This document shows positions 15,179 to 19,595 of a stretch of DNA of 19,595 bases, piece after piece. Source of the DNA: JANXQE01 sp035651635 (lineage in GTDB: Bacteria; Verrucomicrobiota; Verrucomicrobiia; Limisphaerales; UBA8199); assembly GCA_035651635.1 (NCBI GenBank), contig DASRFK010000067.1, forward strand, positions 1-19,595, given 5' to 3'. Position 1 is the first letter of the stretch, and each line of letters opens with the position of its first letter. Made by a program: the position numbers and the translations under genes. The notes under the pieces are model-generated. The model did no database searches. It saw only the letters and a list, made by a program, of their open reading frames with translations, and was not told the origin of the DNA.

Positions 15179-15764
15179 CTTCAATCGGCACGAACTGGAT
15201 GTTCCTTCCTGCCATCGCAAACTGGAAGAGCACCTCTGATTCGATTTCAAAATGCTCCGCCCGAATCGGCAAACCGGCCCAGTCTTCCAGGTTCATCAGG
15301 CGGAACCCGCATTGCGAATCCGGCATGGCTTGCCCGATTAGCCACGAAAGCTGCCGGCTCATGAAACGATTTACCCATCGCCGGACCCGGGGCATCTGCG
15401 CGGCAGCCGGCATGCGATTGCCAACCACCAACGCCGCGGAAGTGCGTTCGGCGCATTCGAAGAAGCGCGCAATATCTTCCGGCGAATGTTGCCCGTCGCC
15501 ATCCAGCGAAAGCGCCCAGCGAAAACCGTGCTCACGGGCGCGCGACCACCCCGCCGTGAGCGCGGCGCCCTTGCCTTGGGAAGAGACGTTTTTCAGCACG
15601 ATAGCCCCGGCCGCCTGGGCGCGGGCTGAGGTGTTGTCGCAAGAGCCGTCGTCAACCACGTACACCGTTGAAACCTGAGCCCGCACCGCCTCGACCAGCG
15701 GGCCAATGGCCCTCTCCTCGTTCAGACAAGGAATCACTGCGGCGCAAGCCGACGCCCAGTTCAT
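14970..15764 (-). CDS. Family 2 glycosyltransferase (dolichyl-phosphate mannosyltransferase-like)
   Basis: A 264-residue GT2 enzyme with a GT-A fold. Motifs are AAVIPCLNEERAIGP at residues 8-22, VVDDGSCDNTSA at 36-47, LDGDGQHSPEDI at 87-98 with the DxD-type metal site, and SQCGFRLM near 150-157. The conserved part ends near residue 220 (HPWRDSLRWLRWYQQ), and the last ~44 residues are a basic tail overlapping the ORF at 14891. No C-terminal membrane span is present, so it is probably a peripheral cytosolic enzyme transferring a sugar to a lipid or polyene acceptor. The ATG at 15764 overlaps the stop of the oxidoreductase gene (TGATG), so the two are translationally coupled. Confidence 0.9.
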   Translation of the reverse strand: MNWASACAAVIPCLNEERAIGPLVEAVRAQVSTVYVVDDGSCDNTSARAQAAGAIVLKNVSSQGKGAALTAGWSRAREHGFRWALSLDGDGQHSPEDIARFFECAERTSAALVVGNRMPAAAQMPRVRRWVNRFMSRQLSWLIGQAMPDSQCGFRLMNLEDWAGLPIRAEHFEIESEVLFQFAMAGRNIQFVPIEVIYKQEQSKIHPWRDSLRWLRWYQQAGRARPSGGWTPGLAAKNRPKRDSMAPGICDARRTSAQTHKPRR

Positions 15765-17368
15765 CACGATTGCGGCGCCTCGGCGTCGGGGGTCGAACCG
15801 AGCGAGGCAGCCGGCCCAGCCGGCACTGGGCGTAACTTCGGTTCGACCGTGACCTGCCTTGAGCCGCGCTTGGAAAACCAGCTGCGCCAGCCCTCTTTGA
15901 GTTCGAGCCATCCCCAGGCGCTGATCGACTTGAGAATCGGTGTCGCGCTCCCGGCTGCGAAGGTGTACCCCCCGAACATGAAACGGCGACCCGCATTGAG
16001 CCGGCCGCTAACTTGTCGCTCCCGCCGCGATCGGGCGATTTGCGCAAAGCGCCGATTATAAGTGCGGATGAAATGGAAGAATGGGACGGAGGGTGGGGTT
16101 GAGAAGACCGGTTCAGTGAGCGCTTTCGGGCCGCGTTTGAAAGGCTGGGCGGCTACACCCAGATAATAAAGACCCAGGTCCAGTAGAAACGCCAGCCGCA
16201 TCAGGTCGTATTCACCCATGTATTCGTACTTATCCAGGTACAGAGCCTCGAACCAGCGGGCGTAACTGCGGCTGAAGTCGCGATTGTGACGGACGATCAG
16301 CGGTTCGATCGCTTCGCCGCGTTGTTGGGCCAGGACCAATTCCGCTGCCGAGGAAGCCGTAAAGGAAACCCAGTCCATCCCGGGACTGTAAAACGGGTCC
16401 ATGAATGCCCCCGCATCACCGACCAGTGCAAAACCGTCCCCCGCGAACGTCGTGCTGTAATAGGGGAGATTTTTGCGCCAGTGAACATCGCCTTCCCGGC
16501 ACTGCGCGTCGACCAGCAACTCCCGCGCAACCGGGTGCTGGCATAAAAAATCTTTCAAACGCTGAGCCAGTGAACCTTCCTCGGCGAACTTCACCAGGCG
16601 TTGATCGAAAACGACACCCACGCTCACGTCTCCGCCTTTTAGCGGAATACACCACGCCCACCAGCCCGGCCCAACCAGGTGGTTGGTCGCAGTGGAGCGG
16701 ATACCATGACAAGCCTTGGCCCAGTCGGGAAACTTTTTAGCCAATTCAAAGCCGTCCCAGTCCTTGACCCCGGTCCACCTGGCCCAAACGGCCGTAGTGG
16801 GGTGCGCTGTGTTGGGTCGAAACCAGCCATGCTGTCGGGCCAGCAGAGCGGCTACCCCGGAGGCGTCAATGACCCAACGAGCGGTCAATTCCTCCGTTCG
16901 GCCTTCGGCTTTGACCTCGAGACGCTGCGCTCCTCCCGCCGTCAACTGGATCTTGCCGGCGCTAACCGGCCGACGCACCTCGGCGCCAAGCGCCGCGGCT
17001 CGCCGTAGCACTTCCTCGTCTAATGCCGCCCGGTCAACCTGAAAAGCCGGAACGCGCGAGAGGTAACGGCCGCCAATCTCACTGCAATCCGGCAACTCTT
17101 TGGTACGTTCGTTAAAGAACCAGAAGCGCATGCCCTGCTTCACCAGGTGCGCCTCGTTTAAGTACTGGGTCAGTCCCAGCACACGGCACAGGAAATATCC
17201 GCTAATCTCGACTGTTGCCTCTCCGACTCGGCGGCCGAAGGCGGAGGATTTTTCGAGAATGACAACATTCAGGTTCGGCAGTTCGCGTTTGAGCAGAATG
17301 GCGGTCGCGGCCCCGGCAAGCGCGCCCCCGATGATCGCCACGTCATATTGCTTCGTCTCGCTGGCCAT
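15764..17368 (-). CDS. FAD-dependent oxidoreductase, flavin halogenase/geranylgeranyl-reductase-like
   Basis: A 534-residue flavoprotein. The Rossmann FAD motif is DVAIIGGALAGAA at residues 9-21. The halogenase-family VGEAT is at 48-52, a Lys (K77) sits where flavin halogenases carry their catalytic Lys, and a WxWxIP motif (WAWCIP, 237-242) is followed by GDAGAFMDPFYSPG at 317-330. These point to the tryptophan-halogenase/reductase superfamily; whether it halogenates, hydroxylates or reduces cannot be decided. The frame is open to 17461, but the extra N-terminus comes from a dispersed repeat, so the ATG at 17368 (MASETKQYDVAIIGG) is used. It is coupled to the GT2 gene downstream, and a ketosynthase gene lies nearby. 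Confidence 0.87.
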   Translation of the reverse strand: MASETKQYDVAIIGGALAGAATAILLKRELPNLNVVILEKSSAFGRRVGEATVEISGYFLCRVLGLTQYLNEAHLVKQGMRFWFFNERTKELPDCSEIGGRYLSRVPAFQVDRAALDEEVLRRAAALGAEVRRPVSAGKIQLTAGGAQRLEVKAEGRTEELTARWVIDASGVAALLARQHGWFRPNTAHPTTAVWARWTGVKDWDGFELAKKFPDWAKACHGIRSTATNHLVGPGWWAWCIPLKGGDVSVGVVFDQRLVKFAEEGSLAQRLKDFLCQHPVARELLVDAQCREGDVHWRKNLPYYSTTFAGDGFALVGDAGAFMDPFYSPGMDWVSFTASSAAELVLAQQRGEAIEPLIVRHNRDFSRSYARWFEALYLDKYEYMGEYDLMRLAFLLDLGLYYLGVAAQPFKRGPKALTEPVFSTPPSVPFFHFIRTYNRRFAQIARSRRERQVSGRLNAGRRFMFGGYTFAAGSATPILKSISAWGWLELKEGWRSWFSKRGSRQVTVEPKLRPVPAGPAASLGSTPDAEAPQS

Positions 17369-17384
17369 GGATTTAGCTACCGTT

Positions 17385-17542
17385 GAAACCACGGATGAAC
17401 GCGGATTCACACGGATGAAAAGACAGCAAGAAAGCATCTGAAGGAAGGCCCTTGCCTTCACCTACAGGTGATGCGATTTCACTGAGTCGAGCTGATGCCA
17501 ATCCGTCCATTTTATCCGTGGTCATCCGTGATCATCCGTGGT
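17385..17542. repeat. Dispersed inverted repeat with ACCACGGATGA ends
   Basis: The left end (17388-17398, ACCACGGATGA) and right end (17532-17542, TCATCCGTGGT) are a perfect 11-bp inverted pair. Further degenerate CGGAT(G)/ATCCG units lie inside each side (GCGGATTCACACGGATGAAA on the left; ATCCGTGGTCATCCGTGATC on the right). The element lies in the 219-base gap between the secreted PepSY-like gene and the flavoprotein gene, and supplies the spurious upstream codons of the latter. No coding content. Confidence 0.75.
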
Positions 17543-17552
17543 CGACCTGCAT

Positions 17553-17580
17553 CGTTCCGCCTCAAGGCGGGACTCCGAAC
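17553..17580. repeat. Copy of the GGCGGGACTCC dispersed repeat arm
   Basis: The sequence TTCCGCCTCAAGGCGGGACTCC, with its CCGCCTCAAGGCGG hairpin, matches the right inner arm of the element downstream of hypE (2741-2762). It lies directly beside the ACCACGGATGA element and 7 bases beyond the stop of the PepSY-like gene. Confidence 0.65.
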
Positions 17581-17587
17581 AAGGGCC

Positions 17588-18205
17588 TCAATCGACGCGA
17601 TTGATGCGCAAATCATTTTTGATTACCTGCCCGTCCAGGGCCGAGACCCAGACCTCGCCGATGTCCGCGTCGCGGCTGGGATTGCGCAACTTGGCCGCCC
17701 AAAGGCGCACTTTCCATACCCCCTGCCCCGTCCCACCCTGGCCCATGACACCTTCTCCGAGGCGGTCGAGCTTGAGCTGAGTAGCTGTTATTTTCAGGTT
17801 CTGCAACAGTGGCTCTTTCAAGGCAATCTTGATAGCCTCCGGAGAATCAATCTTGAGCTTCTCCCGATCGAGCGGCAGATCGCCGCCGGTGACCGGTTCG
17901 AGCAAACGCATCGGGCGTTTGACCGCCAGCATCTGGCCCGCGCCGAATTTGACCTCGACGGATTTGAGGCTGGCGGTTGGGTCGTAGAAGACCACATACC
18001 AAATGTTGGGTGTCAGTGTGCCGATGGACTTCTCCGAACGGATCTGGACGATCCGGTCTTTGGCCTGTTCACCCACGTAACGGTTGCCTTCCTTGATCAG
18101 GTCGAAAGCCGTGGCCTCGCTGGCGCGGGCCGATAATCCAACCATGAAGGACCCGGCAAGGCCTGACAATACGAGCGATCTGAGCAGGTGGTTTATGCGT
18201 TGCAT
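17588..18205 (-). CDS. Secreted PepSY-like protein of unknown function
   Basis: A 205-residue protein. The ATG at 18205 gives MQRINHLLRSLVLSGLAGSFMVGL, then ARASEA, a typical Sec signal peptide with cleavage near residue 30. A GTG at 18223 is possible but would add residues before the basic n-region. The mature part has an alternating strand pattern (PNIWYVVFYDPTASLKSVEVKF) and ends VWKVRLWAA...GEVWVSALDGQVIKNDL, resembling a PepSY-type domain (W-x-V-x-L ... V-x-V-x-A-x-x-G-x-V). Such domains are usually periplasmic and inhibitory or ligand-binding. It is the first gene of the minus-strand group with the flavoprotein and GT2. I do not recognise a specific function. Confidence 0.78.
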   Translation of the reverse strand: MQRINHLLRSLVLSGLAGSFMVGLSARASEATAFDLIKEGNRYVGEQAKDRIVQIRSEKSIGTLTPNIWYVVFYDPTASLKSVEVKFGAGQMLAVKRPMRLLEPVTGGDLPLDREKLKIDSPEAIKIALKEPLLQNLKITATQLKLDRLGEGVMGQGGTGQGVWKVRLWAAKLRNPSRDADIGEVWVSALDGQVIKNDLRINRVD

Positions 18206-18761
18206 GCCAGCAATATAGTGCACGCGCAGACCGTGGCAATCGCATTGAGCTGCCGCCCCAGCGCAATCGCATCTAAATCCCTCGAAAAAGCGCCCCGAGG
18301 TAGGGACATCGCGCTACGATGTCCCCGCCCGCGTCCAGCGGGCGGAACGCTGCGATGTCCCCACCCGCGTTCAGCGGGCGGAACGAATGCGAGAGGAGTT
18401 ACATTCCCATCCCACGTTGCGCCGCTGAACGCTCACAGACGGCGCACCACCCCGGCTCGCATCCAGTGACGCCGACCGTTCTCCAACTACCCGAACGGCT
18501 CCCAACATTCATCCAGCGCCGGTTACCAACTGAAGTCCTGTAAGACGACCAGAAATAGCCCAGAGCCAGCGAGCAACGAGCGCCGCCCTGGGTAAAAGCC
18601 CCAAAATACCCCCCCTTTTTTTGAAGTTTGGTTTTCCCGCGCCCACAGCGCCCCCTGAGCCAGATCCCCAAACGCGATGAGGTATGTCCCTGCCAAAGAC
18701 AGCAAAGACGCCGAGCCAGTGTGACGCTTGCCCTGGCCCCCTAAACTGGTAACTTGGCGAT
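18206..18761. other. Long non-coding gap with repeats
   Basis: 556 bases without a convincing gene. Contents: the 36-bp tandem hairpin pair (18313-18384), a weak AGCCCAG ... CTGGGT inverted pair (about 18557-18593), and a run of seven C followed by seven T (18609-18622). The remaining sequence shows only short frames with no recognisable protein. It must contain the promoters of the secreted PepSY-like gene (leftward) and of the antitoxin gene (rightward), but no clear -35/-10 pairs are visible. Confidence 0.6.
18313..18384. repeat. Two tandem 36-bp hairpin repeats
   Basis: The units at 18313-18348 and 18349-18384 differ at only three positions. Each reads GCT(A/G)CGATGTCCCC(G/A)CC followed by CGCGT(C/T)CAGCGGGCGGAAC. 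The stem CCGCCCGC ... GCGGGCGG forms in unit 1 with a five-base loop and is slightly weakened in unit 2. No coding content. Confidence 0.85.
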
Positions 18762-18980
18762 ATGCTCGAGTCATCCCAAATTGACAAAATGTCGATGGTC
18801 GAGCGGCTCCAAGCGATCGAGCAGCTCTGGGACGCGGTCTGCCGCGAAGCTAAGGACATGGCTTCGCCAGAGTGGCACCGCGACATTTTGGCAGACCGGA
18901 AGGCGCGGGCAGAGCGCGGTGAAGCGAGGTTTCTGACTTTGGCTCAGCTCCGAACTCGCCTTCGGGGCTCGGAGCGATGA
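18762..18980 (+). CDS. Addiction-module antitoxin (TIGR02574-like)
   Basis: A 72-residue protein. The MSMVERLQAIEQLWDAV segment at residues 10-26 and the SPEWHRDILADRKARAERGEARFLTLAQL segment at 35-63 match the 'putative addiction module component' family, the small antitoxins paired with RelE/ParE toxins. The start at 18762 is the ATG giving MLESSQIDKM. The stop overlaps the following toxin start (ATGA, 18977-18980), the usual toxin-antitoxin coupling. The antitoxin appears complete while the toxin is broken. Confidence 0.85.
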   Translation: MLESSQIDKMSMVERLQAIEQLWDAVCREAKDMASPEWHRDILADRKARAERGEARFLTLAQLRTRLRGSER

Positions 18981-19200
18981 CTGTCGTCATCCTGGAGGAT
19001 GCGGCCCAGGATATTGAGTCTGGCAGGCAATTCTATGAGTCGCGAGAACCAGGGATCGGCGGCTCTGACCACGACGGCCACATTCGATACGGAGACTAAG
19101 AGCGTGAAGGGGTTAGTTACACGGGTCTCCACATTCAAAGTCGTGCGGCTCTGGGCCAGTCGGAAAGATATCCTCCGGCGGCGAATAACAATTGGGCGAA
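18977..19200 (+). pseudogene. Decayed ParE/RelE-family toxin
   Basis: The frame opens MTVVILEDAAQDIESGRQFY ESREPGIG, a clear ParE-like N-terminus, but stops at 19097-19099 after 40 codons, against ~95-105 for the family. After GIG the frame loses family character. Toxin-like pieces appear in other frames downstream: an SALTTT-like stretch and a VVRLWASR-like stretch resembling the family's 'FHRLLASRFPY' region, up to about 19170. This indicates several small indels rather than a single stop. The right boundary given here is approximate. Confidence 0.7.
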
Positions 19201-19282
19201 ATGCTCCCTGCCAAAGGCGCCCCCCCGGTTTGACTTGCCTGGGAAAACCTATAGAGTGCCTTGAAAGAATTCAGATTGGACT

Positions 19283-19595
19283 GTGTTATTTCCGCTCCCC
19301 CGCCCAGCTAATGGCTCACCGCGGATCGTGATTACCGGCGCCGGTATTGTCACTTCGCTCGGTACCGGCTGGGCCGAAAATGCCGGAGGTTTCCGATTAG
19401 GCAGAACCGCCTTTGGGCCGGTAACGTTGTTTGACGTATCGGGACAGCGTGTCAAGGTGGCCGCCCAGGTCAACCTGCCGAACGAACTGCCGCCCACGCG
19501 TCTCAGCCGGCGTTCACAGCAAAGAATGGATCGCGCCGCGCGATTGTTGCTGCACGCGGGTCACGAAGCCTGGACCCAAGCCGGCTGGGAACCGA
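19283..19595 (+). CDS. Beta-ketoacyl-ACP synthase (KAS I/II-like), 5' part, truncated by window end
   Basis: The N-terminus of a condensing enzyme: PRIVITGAGIVTSLGTGW is the thiolase-fold KAS I/II opening, followed by FDVSGQRVKVAAQV and SRRSQQRMDRAARLLLHAG, which correspond to the helix region of FabF-like proteins. The catalytic Cys and His residues lie beyond the window. No ATG is in frame. GTG at 19283 gives a 15-residue lead before V(I)TGAG and GTG at 19328 starts exactly at VITGAG; the former is given because family members usually have a few residues before the motif. It is divergent from the PepSY/flavoprotein/GT2 genes and separated from them by the toxin-antitoxin remnant. It could be fatty-acid, polyketide or aryl-polyene related. 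Confidence 0.82.
   Translation, partial: MLFPLPRPANGSPRIVITGAGIVTSLGTGWAENAGGFRLGRTAFGPVTLFDVSGQRVKVAAQVNLPNELPPTRLSRRSQQRMDRAARLLLHAGHEAWTQAGWEP

Noticed and set aside
17369..17461. N-terminal extension of the flavoprotein gene to 17461
   Set aside because: The extra codons lie largely in the dispersed ACCACGGATGA repeat, whereas the FAD-binding motif starts normally just after the ATG at 17368.
18609..18622. C7T7 run as a Rho-independent terminator
   Set aside because: No stable stem immediately precedes the T-run, and no gene ends just upstream on the + strand.

Overview
The window looks like a chromosomal segment of a moderately GC-rich member of the Verrucomicrobiota (Pedosphaera/Limisphaerales-like). 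This is inferred from several things together: dispersed palindromic repeats built on a GGCGGGACTCC core or an ACCACGGATGA core, a secreted protein with an 'LQTTTDL...FFRLR' type C-terminal module, and the mix of gene families. No rRNA or marker gene is present to confirm it.

Layout. (1) 1-2684 (+): the 3' end of hypF followed by hypC, hypD and hypE, packed with gaps or overlaps of a few bases. These are maturation factors that build and insert the Fe(CN)2CO centre of [NiFe]-hydrogenases. An 18-bp terminal-inverted-repeat element starts exactly on the hypE stop codon. (2) 2901-3941 (+): an AraC-type regulator with a Cys-rich PocR-like sensor domain. (3) 4161-5777 (+): a large secreted protein of unknown function. 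(4) 9111-5774 (-): a tight three-gene catabolic operon, in the order class II (Zn) aldolase, PfkB sugar kinase, uronate-isomerase-like amidohydrolase. Upstream lies a 3 x 112-bp tandem array of hairpin-rich repeats, then a GNAT acetyltransferase (10081-9563, -). (5) 10226-14852 (+): a compact type II secretion/type IV pilus-like operon with one GspE-type ATPase, two GspF-like platform proteins, two prepilin-like proteins and a small single-TM protein. A dispersed repeat has entered the leader of the second prepilin. A small, apparently truncated membrane ORF follows. (6) 18205-14970 (-): a secreted PepSY-like protein, a flavin-dependent halogenase/reductase-like enzyme and a family 2 glycosyltransferase. 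The divergent 5' end of a ketosynthase lies at 19283-19595 (+). Together these suggest the edge of a polyketide or aryl-polyene-like pigment or lipid cluster. (7) Between them (18762-19200) sit an intact addiction-module antitoxin and a decayed ParE-like toxin.

How the genes work together. The Hyp genes form one maturation pathway, although hypA and hypB are not in the window. The aldolase, kinase and isomerase probably form an isomerise-phosphorylate-cleave route for a sugar acid. The GspE/F/F/prepilin genes probably form one membrane machine that assembles a pseudopilus. The most interesting items are the non-canonical sugar-acid operon, the prepilin with a repeat-derived 56-residue leader, the tandem hairpin array, and the element whose terminal repeat supplies the hypE stop codon.
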